NCBI GenBank assembly: GCA_963744875.1
Contig: CAVUVQ010000037.1
Location: 1-64,000, forward strand
From: JACDAE01 sp963744875
GTDB lineage: Bacteria > Chloroflexota > Ktedonobacteria > Ktedonobacterales > Ktedonobacteraceae
Direction of reading: 5' to 3'
DNA: 64,000 bases
A program made the position numbers and the translations under genes. Below the pieces are notes generated by a model, which made no database searches, was not told the DNA's origin, and worked only from the letters and a program-made list of their open reading frames with translations. Positions 36,360-44,777 of the stretch are shown here, piece by piece (the stretch's first letter is position 1; the number at the start of each line of letters is the position of its first letter).

Positions 36360-36980
36360 CTAAATGGCGGCTTCCTCATGCAGGCGTTTAATATCCACGC
36401 CCAGACCCACAACCATCAAATACACATGATCAGCGACGCTCGCCAGCCGCTGATTGACCAGTCCCAGCACATCACGATAGATGCGACCGAGGGTGTAGGA
36501 AGGCACAATGCCAAGTCCGACTTCGTTTGTAACAACGATAAGCGTCTTCTGGGTATCCAGCGTATTAAACATTATGAGCAACTTATCAATCTCAGCAAGG
36601 GCACCTTCGTAATAGGGTGATGTAAGAGTGGAGGCGTCATCAATATTTTCCAGCGTAAAAAGCCAGTTGGAGACCCAGAGCGTTATACAATCCAATAATA
36701 TGACATCGGCCTGTGCGGCAGCCTGGTGAAGTGCACGCGCGAGATCGAGCGGCTCTTCAATGGTCTGCCAATGAGCAGGCCGTGCTGCCCGGTGACGTTC
36801 AATGCGCAGGCGCATGTCGTCATCGCTAATGGTCGCGGTAGCAACAAAGGCTACACTACGTCCACTACGTTGCGCCAATTTTTCGGCGAATGTGCTTTTG
36901 CCGCTTCGTGCACCACCAAGGATTACAATAAGCTGTGGTGATGGCCGAGATACATTTTCTAGTTCATTTTGTATAGACAT
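36360..36980 (-). CDS. cobU: adenosylcobinamide kinase / adenosylcobinamide-phosphate guanylyltransferase
   Basis: A 206-residue CobU/CobP. The P-loop is GGARSGKSTFAEKLA (about residues 21-35). ERHRAARPAHWQTIEEP contains the histidine region that is guanylylated in Salmonella CobU. VILLDCITLWVSNWL and VTNEVGLGIVP complete the fold. It phosphorylates adenosylcobinamide and adds GMP in nucleotide loop assembly. It lies 17 bp after cobS in the same direction. Confidence 0.96.
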   Translation of the reverse strand: MSIQNELENVSRPSPQLIVILGGARSGKSTFAEKLAQRSGRSVAFVATATISDDDMRLRIERHRAARPAHWQTIEEPLDLARALHQAAAQADVILLDCITLWVSNWLFTLENIDDASTLTSPYYEGALAEIDKLLIMFNTLDTQKTLIVVTNEVGLGIVPSYTLGRIYRDVLGLVNQRLASVADHVYLMVVGLGVDIKRLHEEAAI

Positions 36981-36997
36981 AAGAATTGCCTTTCACG

Positions 36998-37852
36998 CTA
37001 GAACCAGCTATGGAGCAGGATGATGAGCAAAAGTAGGACAATCTCAGTAGTTTCTTCTATCGCACCATAACTATCGCCAGTCAGGCCACCCAGGCGACGA
37101 TTAATCAAAGCACCCATGGCGATAGCAACCAGCGTGCCAACAATCCAGACGAGCAAGCCTGCGAGCCGTCCAGCGATCAGCACAATAACGAGAGAGGTCA
37201 CGCCGGCTGCTAACAGGCGTTGGAGAGTGATTGTACGCCGGAAAGCGGAACCAAGGCCTGAGAGGCGAGCACCAGGGAAGAGGTTCACGGTCAGGATCAT
37301 CGCCCACCGCGCCGTCGGCAAAACCAGAAACAACGCCAGCGACAGGAGGGGAGGACGCATACTGGCGAAAGCTGCGAACTTGAAGAGCAGAACACAAACA
37401 GCACCCAATACACCAAAACTACCAACCCGGCTATCGCGCATGATCTCCAATTGACGGTCACGAGTCGTTCCTCCAAATAGGCCATCACAGGAATCCATCA
37501 AGCCATCCAGGTGCAGTCCACCCGTAAGCACCGTCTGAACCACAACGAGCAGCGCTCCCAACACCAGAGAAGGCAAAATTGCACTGGTCGCCAGCAACAT
37601 GAGCCACAGCAGAGCCGCCAGCAAGAGGCCAACCAGTGGAAAGTAGGCGCTACCAATGATCAGATCAGGGATCTCCTCTTCATCAGCATCAAATAACTGC
37701 GCACTACCAGGAACGGGTAAAATGGTAAGAAAGCGTATCGCAGCAACCAGTTCCCTTAGTTGAGCAAGAGGGCTATTAGAACCAGGACCGGGTTGCGGAA
37801 AATTGCTCGTAACGTTCTGAAAATAGTCGTGTATAGAATCTTTATCAGGCAT
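36998..37852 (-). CDS. cobS: adenosylcobinamide-GDP ribazoletransferase (cobalamin synthase)
   Basis: A 284-residue polytopic membrane enzyme that joins adenosylcobinamide-GDP and alpha-ribazole. Conserved motifs are RFLTILPVPG (about residue 38) and the acidic GGLHLDGLMDSCDGLFGG (about 115), which binds metal. About seven TM helices follow. It has an N-terminal soluble extension of about 30 residues. The gene sits between cobC and cobU, all on the minus strand. Confidence 0.95.
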   Translation of the reverse strand: MPDKDSIHDYFQNVTSNFPQPGPGSNSPLAQLRELVAAIRFLTILPVPGSAQLFDADEEEIPDLIIGSAYFPLVGLLLAALLWLMLLATSAILPSLVLGALLVVVQTVLTGGLHLDGLMDSCDGLFGGTTRDRQLEIMRDSRVGSFGVLGAVCVLLFKFAAFASMRPPLLSLALFLVLPTARWAMILTVNLFPGARLSGLGSAFRRTITLQRLLAAGVTSLVIVLIAGRLAGLLVWIVGTLVAIAMGALINRRLGGLTGDSYGAIEETTEIVLLLLIILLHSWF

Positions 37853-37896
37853 AGTATCAAAATCCTTTGAAGTAGTAGCCTGACGTTTTCCAGCAC

Positions 37897-38599
37897 CTAT
37901 AGTATCTCAGACGAGTGCATTCGTTGCAAACGAGCAGGCCGTTGCATATTGAATAAAGCGAGTGTTGCTACAGGCATAGTGTCGTCTATAATCGGCAAAA
38001 AATCAATAGCGCTCAGTGAACCGGGAGCGAGACGCAAGCGCCACTGTTGTTCCAGCGGCATTGCAAGGACCATACTGAGAAGAACACGCAACGGTCCACC
38101 ATGACTGACAAGAACGATATCCCCTTCTTCAGGAGTAGATGCAACACGAGCAAGTTCTAGAAACGCAGCCTGGACGCGTTGCATGAGAGCTTGCAACGAC
38201 TCGCCATCAGGGGGAGAAGCTGACAGGGGATGAGAGAAGAAACTCTAAATGAGAGGGAAATTGCTGCGTAATCTGTTCATAAGTCAAACCTTCCCATGCA
38301 CCAAAGGCAATTTCGCGCCAGGCAGAAGATACCTCGATTTGTATAGATGGTGTGGCAATCATCTCCGCTGTCTGCCGGGCACGCAGCAGATCGCTCGTAT
38401 ATAGTGTTGATATGTGCTGTCCCTGCAAATAGCGTGCCAACCAGCGAGCCTGCGCCAGCCCTTCTTCGGAGAGTGGAACATCACTGTGTCCACAAAAGCG
38501 CTGCTCACTATTCCACAGCGTCGCGCCATGTCGAACCAGCCAGAGGCGGCGAAATTTCTGCTCGGCTGGTTCTATACGTTGCTGCATCTTCAAACTCAC
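37897..38599 (-). pseudogene. cobC: alpha-ribazole phosphatase-like histidine phosphatase, one frameshift
   Basis: The first frame (38599 to about 38240) has the catalytic RHGATLWN and CGHSDVPLSEEGLAQA. The second frame continues as SHPLSASPPDGESL to VLVSHGGPLRVLL, which contains the second catalytic His, and stops at 37897. Removing one T in the TCTTCTCTC stretch near 38231-38245 joins them into a normal protein of about 233 residues. Conservation on both sides argues for sequencing error. CobC would dephosphorylate alpha-ribazole phosphate, fitting the cobS-cobU neighbours. The GTG start at 38599 overlaps the permease stop. Confidence 0.85.
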
Positions 38600-39807
38600 T
38601 TCTCATGGGACATCGTATGTTCATGATGGTCCATATCGTGTTCATCGTGGGACATTTCGTGCTCAGGCTGGCTCATCATTCTCAGCATTGCCACGCCGCC
38701 TGTACGCATAAAGCGCACAACGAGAAATGCCGCCAGAAGCAGGAACAGGATATTCAGGATCGTCGTATAATTCCACTGGATGCCCTCTGTGATAGCAACA
38801 ACATTGCGGTTCTGGGGAATAATTCCCAGGGCGGCAAAGAGAAATTCGATCACGTATCCAGCGGCGGCCATCGTGATATAAAACGTCAGCAGAATAAAGC
38901 CCATCATCTTCCAGCCATAGTATTTGCGATAGATATCGAGAATGGGCAGGATGATGAGATCGGCAAAGATGAAGCTGACAACACCTCCAAAGCTAATGCC
39001 ACCGCGCCACAATACTGCTGCCAGGGGCACATTTCCGACCGAGCAGACAAAACTAATAATCGCCACCAGGGGACCAACGAGCGGACCCTCAATTTTTGCC
39101 AGTGTTGGATTATTCGCGAAGAAAAGAATACGCCAGAACGAGTCGGGAACCCAGGCCGCCAACGCACCTGCGATCAGCAGACCAAACACAATATCAACCC
39201 AGACGGATGCCCAATCCATCACAAAATAGTGGCTTATCGCTGTTACCCCTTTGCGACTAAACAATTTGGAGAAGAAGGAGCTTCCAGAGACGCTCATATC
39301 CATAGCAGCATGACCCTCCATTCTACCCGCAAGCCCTTTCTCAGCCTGGGCTTCTGCTCGCTGAACCAAGCGTGGTGTAAGCGTGATGCGAAAGATCAGG
39401 ACTATAAAGATAACCATAAGAACGCCGCCAAGATATTCCGCTAGCGCAAATTGCCATCCCAGCAGGACAATAAGAATAATGCCCAACTCAATTACGAGAT
39501 TTGTCGAGGCAAGCTCAAAGACCATCGAGGCCGTAAAGCTGGCTCCTTTCTGGAAGATAGAGCGTGCCAGCGCCACGGCTGCATAAGAACATGAACTTGA
39601 GGCAATGCCAAAGAGTGTGGCAAATGTAAGGCTCTTTGGTCCATCATCACCCAAAGTCTTTGCCATGGCCTGATGCGATACAACAGCCTGGACGATGCCC
39701 GAAAGCGTAAAACCAAGAATTAAGGGCCAGAGAATCTCCCATAACATGCTAAAAGCCATGAATAAGGCACTTGCAACACTTTGTATGATAGGCATAGAAT
39801 TTCTCAC
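38596..39807 (-). CDS. YraQ/UPF0718-type permease with His/Met-rich tail
   Basis: A 403-residue predicted permease with about ten TM helices. The Ser/Cys-rich segment FGIASSSCSYAAVALARSIF and the later FVCSVGNVPLAAVLWRGG are the duplicated family motifs. The cytoplasmic C-terminus is a metal-binding-like string of His, Met, Asp and Glu (from about residue 375). Relatives are implicated in metal or arsenic efflux. A consensus promoter with a G-tract operator lies upstream. It overlaps cobC by 4 bp, so cobC-S-U may be co-transcribed. Confidence 0.85.
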   Translation of the reverse strand: MRNSMPIIQSVASALFMAFSMLWEILWPLILGFTLSGIVQAVVSHQAMAKTLGDDGPKSLTFATLFGIASSSCSYAAVALARSIFQKGASFTASMVFELASTNLVIELGIILIVLLGWQFALAEYLGGVLMVIFIVLIFRITLTPRLVQRAEAQAEKGLAGRMEGHAAMDMSVSGSSFFSKLFSRKGVTAISHYFVMDWASVWVDIVFGLLIAGALAAWVPDSFWRILFFANNPTLAKIEGPLVGPLVAIISFVCSVGNVPLAAVLWRGGISFGGVVSFIFADLIILPILDIYRKYYGWKMMGFILLTFYITMAAAGYVIEFLFAALGIIPQNRNVVAITEGIQWNYTTILNILFLLLAAFLVVRFMRTGGVAMLRMMSQPEHEMSHDEHDMDHHEHTMSHEK

Positions 39808-39832
39808 CTTCCATTCTTTATGCTTTACCCAT

Positions 39833-39886
39833 ACCCCCCTGGTAGGGGTGTAGAGGTAGTATACGGATGATAATCAGGTCTGTCAA
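39833..39886 (-). promoter_or_regulatory. consensus promoter and G-tract operator of the permease gene
   Basis: On the minus strand TTGACA (39886-39881) and TATACT (39863-39858) are 17 bp apart. Just downstream at the predicted start, ACCCC-TACCAGG-GGGGT (39849-39833) forms an inverted repeat of the C/G-tract kind bound by CsoR/RcnR-family metal repressors. Confidence 0.75.
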
Positions 39887-39967
39887 GATGGACCTTCACC
39901 CCTGAGTCGTAAACGTAGCTCCTACAGAGGCTCTTCTGTAGCCGTCACGTTTACGTCACCGGAGGTG

Positions 39968-40024
39968 TTGCACATAGGCCTTCCACTATGGTATAGTAAC
40001 TGCATACCCCCTCCCCATGGGTAT
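39968..40024 (+). promoter_or_regulatory. promoter and G-tract operator of the CopZ-like gene
   Basis: TTGCAC (39968-39973) and TATAGT (39992-39997) are 18 bp apart. Immediately downstream is the inverted repeat ATACCC-9 nt-GGGTAT (40004-40024). Form and position match the operator at the divergent permease promoter, suggesting a shared metal-sensing repressor. Confidence 0.75.
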
Positions 40025-40069
40025 GGGAAAGATAAAGAAAACAAGCTAGAGGATAAAAGGAGCATAATC

Positions 40070-40336
40070 ATGGCAACCGTACAGGATATCGTGCTTTCCG
40101 TGCCGGATGTAAGTTGTGAGCATTGCGTGAAAGCAATCAATGGAGCATTGGGACCTTTGCCTGGCGTTGAGGCTGTCTCAACTGATATTCCCACCAAAAA
40201 GGTCCATTTGCGCTATGATAGCGAGCAACTTTCACTGGAGCAGGTCGAAGAGGCATTGGATGATGCTGGCTATACAGTCGCCACGGGGCCACAGCCTGAG
40301 CCGAAAAGATCTGGCAAGCCATTGAATCTTCTGTAA
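40070..40336 (+). CDS. heavy-metal-associated (HMA) domain chaperone, CopZ-like
   Basis: An 88-residue HMA-domain protein. The metal-binding motif is DVSCEHC (about residues 14-20), followed by the usual beta-alpha-beta pattern INGALGPLPGVEAVSTDIPTKKVHLRYD in segments. It would carry Cu(I) or a similar soft metal. The ATG at 40070 follows AAAGGAG. It is divergent from the metal permease, with matching operators. A hairpin terminator follows. No copper ATPase is present in the window. Confidence 0.92.
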   Translation: MATVQDIVLSVPDVSCEHCVKAINGALGPLPGVEAVSTDIPTKKVHLRYDSEQLSLEQVEEALDDAGYTVATGPQPEPKRSGKPLNLL

Positions 40337-40345
40337 ATCAATAAT

Positions 40346-40387
40346 GACCACGGCTGTTCTACTATGGAACGGGTCGTGGTCTTTTTT
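40346..40387 (+). terminator. intrinsic terminator of the CopZ-like gene
   Basis: GACCACGGCTGTTC pairs with GAACGGGTCGTGGTC (one bulge) and is followed by TTTTTT. Confidence 0.85.
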
Positions 40388-40456
40388 AAGATATCATTTT
40401 GTAACCTGGAGTTGCCTCCCACTTTGTGGCCCATGACACCTTATATGGTCCTGAGT

Positions 40457-41122
40457 CTATGAAGTTGCTTGTGCTGACGACTCGCCCTTTTTGCGTGCAG
40501 AGCGGATGTAGGCGAAGGTCCAGGCAAATGTCACCGTCAATGTGATTGCCAGAATAGTGCTCCCCAGCGCAAAGGCTACCCTGAGTGGCAGTGTGTAGGC
40601 AATAATCACTCTCACGAGAAACTCACCGACAAGTGCGCTACCCCAGACGACTGTGATCAGCCGATTCACCGAGCGCACAGCGGGCTTCTGCCAACTCGCA
40701 TTAAACGCTGCGACCTTTGTAGGATCATTGCCAGCCAGGAGCTGTCGACCGGTATAGAACATCAAGGGGCGTGGGAGTAGAAGTGAGATGAAGCAGGCCA
40801 ATCCCAATGCCCCAGAGAAAAACGACTCGCAAATCACCAGCAGTTGCGCATTTCCCCCCATCACAATGGCGACAATATTTGTAATAATACCCAGTAAAAA
40901 GAAAAGAGCGATCAGATCGAGTTTCTGTTTGCTGGCGATCTCGCGCACACTATTGAGAATGGGAAGAAGCGAGGCGATACTCAGGGCAGTGATTTCAGAG
41001 GTATGGAAAGAACTGGTCAAGATCTGGATCATCAGCAATGGTAATGCAACATTGATCAATAAGCTGAGAAATAACTCCTTGATGGCAGGCCCTGAGGAGC
41101 AGGTTTTCCTGGTTGATTGCAT
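40457..41122 (-). CDS. VC0807-like multi-pass membrane protein
   Basis: A 221-residue membrane protein with about six TM helices. The pattern of an early SLLINVALPLLMIQIL helix, a polar AFNASWQKPAVRSVNRLITVVWG loop and a final charged tail resembles the VC0807/septation-protein A-like group. No active residues are apparent. It lies 41 bp downstream of the PadR regulator gene in the same direction and is its probable target. Confidence 0.7.
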   Translation of the reverse strand: MQSTRKTCSSGPAIKELFLSLLINVALPLLMIQILTSSFHTSEITALSIASLLPILNSVREIASKQKLDLIALFFLLGIITNIVAIVMGGNAQLLVICESFFSGALGLACFISLLLPRPLMFYTGRQLLAGNDPTKVAAFNASWQKPAVRSVNRLITVVWGSALVGEFLVRVIIAYTLPLRVAFALGSTILAITLTVTFAWTFAYIRSARKKGESSAQATS

Positions 41123-41163
41123 TCGTCATGACGTAGTATTCTTTCTATTTATGGAGCAAGACG

Positions 41164-41784
41164 CTATGAGCGTCTTTCCTCTGATCCCAATAATCCATGC
41201 GATAGAGTATTCGCCTGGGCGATCTCTCCATCGTGTTCCAATTCACTCAACCGCGCGAGCGTCTCCTCACTCCAGGCGAGCAGAGCCTGTGAGAGGTGCC
41301 TCCCATAGCTCAACGTAATGAGCCAGTATGGCAAGTGCTCATGGTCTGCCAGTGTCTCGCGTGCGTGTTCTTCGATGTGCTCATACGCCTGCAGAAACTG
41401 CGTATGCATGGCACGATACCGTTGCACATGCGCAATACTGTTTGATACCTGCACCAGATCGCCCAAAAAGAGCTTGAGCAGCAACTCATTCCGCTCAACC
41501 TGCATCCCCCCAAATGGTTCCACTAACCAGTCCTTCAAGACCTCTTTCCCATGCTCAGTAATGGTGTATACACGGCGATCAGGTTTCCCCTCATGCTTCT
41601 CAGTAGAGCCAACCGCCAACCCCTCGTGCTCCAACACCTTGAGCATAGGGTAGATCTGTGCGTAATTCTCTTTCCAGAAATATCCCACGCTCTCCTCAAT
41701 GGTCTTCTTCAGATCATATCCTGACATCGATCCCAGGCTGAGTACCCCCAGCAGCGCATATTTGCTCTTGTTCTCTTTGCTCAT
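41164..41784 (-). CDS. PadR-family transcriptional regulator
   Basis: A 206-residue PadR protein. The N-terminal winged helix reads YALLGVLSLGSMSGYDLKKTIEES, then YPMLKVLEHEGLAVGSTEKHEGKPDRRVYTITEHG in the wing. The C-terminal Vir_act_alpha-like helical domain serves in dimerisation. GGAGGAGAA precedes the ATG. An AT-rich inverted repeat 10 bp upstream is a likely autoregulatory site. The membrane gene downstream is the likely target. Confidence 0.92.
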   Translation of the reverse strand: MSKENKSKYALLGVLSLGSMSGYDLKKTIEESVGYFWKENYAQIYPMLKVLEHEGLAVGSTEKHEGKPDRRVYTITEHGKEVLKDWLVEPFGGMQVERNELLLKLFLGDLVQVSNSIAHVQRYRAMHTQFLQAYEHIEEHARETLADHEHLPYWLITLSYGRHLSQALLAWSEETLARLSELEHDGEIAQANTLSHGLLGSEERRS

Positions 41785-41793
41785 TTCTCCTCC

Positions 41794-41814
41794 ATATATA
41801 TGGAATATATATAT
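41794..41814. promoter_or_regulatory. AT-rich inverted repeat upstream of the PadR gene
   Basis: ATATATAT-GGA-ATATATATAT is a near-perfect inverted repeat at the PadR start region. PadR proteins bind AT-rich palindromes, often at their own promoters. Confidence 0.5.
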
Positions 41815-41902
41815 CACTCATGTATATTAAAACAATTACAGCGAGATGTCAAGGGGTAATGATTGAGGGATTGAGGAGGGGGTATAAAAATACAAAACGT
41901 TA

Positions 41903-42778
41903 TTATTCAGGCAAAGGCTTCCAGGCTATCTCCCGCCGTTCAAGCCTCTGACGGACAGAGATTGTATCTATTTGTGGCATATGCTGCTCCACCATCGCTA
42001 CAACCTCGCGCACGAGCGACTCGACCTGGGCGATACCCGATACTGTGTCGGCATGAAAAACCGCTTCAAGACGATCTGCAAAGTCGGCAGGAACAAGCGC
42101 AAGATGTTCGATAAAGTGTCGCGTACGTTTGAACTGAAAAGAGGAATAGTAGCAATGGTTAAGGCCAGCCAGAACGCCCAGCATATTGTATGCAGCCTCG
42201 ACCAATAACTGATGCAGCCAGATAGTGGCATCACGCGTGACGATGCGCTTCTGTATGGCCCAGACGGGAAAAATGTCGAGGTAGTGGTTCACCATAGCTT
42301 GCGCCAATGCTTCTGGATATGCCGCTATCCTTGTCTGCCAGCTACGAATGAGCGGCTCACCATACAGAGGCACAGCAACTAGCGTTCCTGAAAGAGCTTT
42401 TTGGAGAGGTGTGGTCACGTCTAAATCTTCCAATACGGTTGCCATATCTCGCTCCCACGCTGCAATGGTGGCATGCGCAAATTGACACTCCACCCCCTGT
42501 ACCTGATAGGATTCTCAGCAGTTCTTCCTCGCCCGCAGCCAAAATCCTGCGTCCCTCTCCGTGATTCTGTTGCGCAGCGGCACTCAGTTCTTCTGTGGTA
42601 GGCAGCTTCTCGTAGTAGAGAATCATATCGAGATCTGAATAGAAATCACTCACACCTTCAGCCGTCGAGCCAGTCACAAAATCGCTCTGGCACTGTGATG
42701 ATTAGCATAAATCTGCGCATTATGTCGAGCAAGGGTCAGCAAGAAGCTGCTGGCTTCACTGGCTGGTTTTGCGTCCAT
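41903..42778 (-). pseudogene. nucleotidyltransferase-domain protein, two frameshifts
   Basis: The start is at 42778 behind GGGAGGG: MDAKPASEASSFLLTLARHN. The frame breaks at an AAAA run (42678-42681) just before VTGSTAEGVSDFYSDLDMILYY, which has the Gly-Ser and Asp-x-Asp of the nucleotidyltransferase fold. It breaks again near 42501-42525, after which the chain continues YQVQGVECQFAHAT to the stop at 41903. Joined, it is about 290 residues with a helical C-terminal half. All segments are well preserved, so base-call errors are likely. The substrate is unknown. Confidence 0.75.
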
Positions 42779-43025
42779 ATATTCCCTCCCTTTTAGAGCT
42801 TCATTGCATATTGAGCAAATCATATCATACATAACTCATCATCTCTAACATATAATTAGTGATGGGCGGGTTATTTCACCAGCCATTCTTAACCCCATAT
42901 TTTACCAGTGTCTATTCGTCGAAAAGATCCACCAACAGAAAGAAGGTGCTTCCCTGAAACAGCCACCAGACATACAACATATACGCAACCTCGCTGCCCA
43001 GATAGAAACATTAGACAGTACCGTC

Positions 43026-44030
43026 ATGGAACAGGCTCGTATGCGCCAGGAGAATCTAACCAAACCAGCCGGTAGCCTGGGCAGGCTAGAAGCGCTGGCG
43101 ATCCAGCTTGCAGGCATCACACGCCAGGTCACACCTGTCATAGAGCGCAAAGTGGTGATCGTGATGGCGGGCGATCATGGCGTGACGGAGGAAGGGGTTA
43201 GTGCCTATCCATCTGCCGTAACCGCGCAGATGGTGCACAATTTTTTACACGGAGGTGCAGCCATCAACGCCCTGGCACGGCAGGCTGGAGCAAAAGTAGT
43301 TATTGTCGATGTTGGAGTCGCAGGCGAACTTCACGCTCCCGATCTGGTTGAGCGCAAGGTCGCTTATGGGACAGCGAATATGGCGAATGGTCCAGCCATG
43401 ACGCAGGAGCAGATGCTGGCAGCCATCTCTGCTGGCATCGATACGATGGAAATACAGATCCAGCAAGGGATTGAACTGGTCGCGATGGGCGAAATGGGCA
43501 TCGGGAATACAACGGCGGCCAGCGCGATTACAGCAGCTATTTTACAGCTTCCGGTCGAGCAGGTTACGGGTCGGGGCACCGGACTCGATGACGAGCAATT
43601 AGCCCACAAAGTTCGTATTATTAAACGTGCGCTGGCAACGAATGCACCGGACACACATAATCCTCTAGATGTGCTGATGAAGGTGGGAGGCCTGGAGATT
43701 GCCGGACTGGTTGGTGTGCTGTTGGCCGCTGGTGCTAAGCGCATTCCGGTGGTCATCGATGGCTTTATCACTGGTGCGGCAGCGCTGGTTGCAACGGAAT
43801 TGAGTCCACACCTCGTCGACTATCTTATTGCCGGACATACATCGGTAGAGCAAGGACATGGACATATTCTTAAGCATCTGGGCCTGCGTCCTCTACTCAA
43901 TCTAGAATTGCGCCTGGGTGAAGGGACCGGGGCAACGCTGGCGATGAGTATCATTGAGGGGGCATTACGTACGCACCGTGAGATGCTTACGTTTGCAGAG
44001 GCTGGTGTCAGTGAACGCACAGACGAGTAA
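43026..44030 (+). CDS. cobT: nicotinate-nucleotide--dimethylbenzimidazole phosphoribosyltransferase
   Basis: CobT makes alpha-ribazole phosphate for the lower loop of cobalamin. Motifs are TKPAGSLGRLE (N-terminus), GDHGVTEEGVSAYPSAVTAQMV, EMGIGNTTAASAI, DGFITGAAALVA and the catalytic Glu in LELRLGEGTGA. The 334-residue form from ATG 43026 lacks about 20 residues found in most homologues. In-frame sequence upstream (IRNLAAQIETLDSTV) fits that missing part, but no ATG or clear GTG/TTG precedes it. The true start or a sequence error upstream is unresolved. It stands apart from cobU-S-C. Confidence 0.93.
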   Translation: MEQARMRQENLTKPAGSLGRLEALAIQLAGITRQVTPVIERKVVIVMAGDHGVTEEGVSAYPSAVTAQMVHNFLHGGAAINALARQAGAKVVIVDVGVAGELHAPDLVERKVAYGTANMANGPAMTQEQMLAAISAGIDTMEIQIQQGIELVAMGEMGIGNTTAASAITAAILQLPVEQVTGRGTGLDDEQLAHKVRIIKRALATNAPDTHNPLDVLMKVGGLEIAGLVGVLLAAGAKRIPVVIDGFITGAAALVATELSPHLVDYLIAGHTSVEQGHGHILKHLGLRPLLNLELRLGEGTGATLAMSIIEGALRTHREMLTFAEAGVSERTDE

Positions 44031-44056
44031 TACATTAAATGGGGAGAAAGAGGACA

Positions 44057-44671
44057 ATGACCAGGAAACTTCCTCAAATTACGCTGATTACGGAAGAGCA
44101 AATACCGTTAGCAGGTGCGGTGCTTGAGCAAGCCTTCTTCGATGATCCGCTCGATATCTATACGGCTCCTGACCCTGCAACGCGCACGCGTCTATTTTCC
44201 TGGTATTTCACCCATGCCGTACAGGCTGAAGCTTCTACACACACAATATATACAACTCCTGGTCAGCCAGAAGGTGTAGCGGTGTGGATGAATCCTCATG
44301 CAAACGAACTGGCGGTACAAAGCAATATGGATGAGATGCGGCAGCAATTTGGGCCAGAAGCCTATGAACGCTTTGTGGGTGCCTTCGGTTACTTTCGGCA
44401 AGTTCATCTTAAGGTCATAGAAAGCCCACATTGGTACCTGGAATTGCTCGGAGTTGCTCCTCAACATCAGGGACAGGGAATCGGGAAAGCATTGCTACTT
44501 CCAATTCTTCAACGAGCGGATGCAGAAGGTCTGCCATGTTATCTCGAAACCTTTACTGAGAGGAATGTCCCATTCTACGAGTCTAGCGGATTTCGTATAG
44601 CACAGGCGGGATTTGAGCCACAGAGCCAGGTGCCTTTCTGGGCAATGAAGCGTGAACCAGGGACAACATAA
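44057..44671 (+). CDS. GNAT family N-acetyltransferase
   Basis: A 204-residue acetyltransferase. The acetyl-CoA motif A is LELLGVAPQHQGQGIGKALL (about residue 132), and motif B includes YLETFTERNVPFYESSGF. The length and N-terminal extension resemble the puromycin N-acetyltransferase-like branch. The substrate is unknown. The ATG at 44057 follows AGAGG; an ATG 18 nt earlier is possible. Shortly after the stop a dispersed inverted repeat begins. Confidence 0.9.
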   Translation: MTRKLPQITLITEEQIPLAGAVLEQAFFDDPLDIYTAPDPATRTRLFSWYFTHAVQAEASTHTIYTTPGQPEGVAVWMNPHANELAVQSNMDEMRQQFGPEAYERFVGAFGYFRQVHLKVIESPHWYLELLGVAPQHQGQGIGKALLLPILQRADAEGLPCYLETFTERNVPFYESSGFRIAQAGFEPQSQVPFWAMKREPGTT

Positions 44672-44675
44672 TCAC

Positions 44676-44762
44676 GTAGGGGCCCGATTGATCGCGCCTG
44701 TGGGTGTATAAGTATGATACATCTCGCCATACACACGTGGGCGCGATCAATCGGGCCCCTAC
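44676..44762. repeat. dispersed inverted repeat, 23-bp perfect arms
   Basis: GTAGGGGCCCGATTGATCGC (start 44676) is mirrored by GCGATCAATCGGGCCCCTAC (end 44762); the perfect arm is 23 bp and extends imperfectly. It lies between convergent genes. Its arm differs from the 71-bp array core by only a couple of bases. Confidence 0.9.
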
Positions 44763-44777
44763 AGGGGCCAATCTACT

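Noticed and set aside
38347..39444. 365-codon plus-strand frame opposite the metal permease
   Set aside because: It is antisense to a well-conserved permease and cobC; composition is not protein-like.
41903..42778. Nucleotidyltransferase fragments as a toxin-antitoxin (MNT/HEPN) pair
   Set aside because: The fragments join into one protein with two frameshifts; the C-terminal half shows no HEPN RxxxxH motif.
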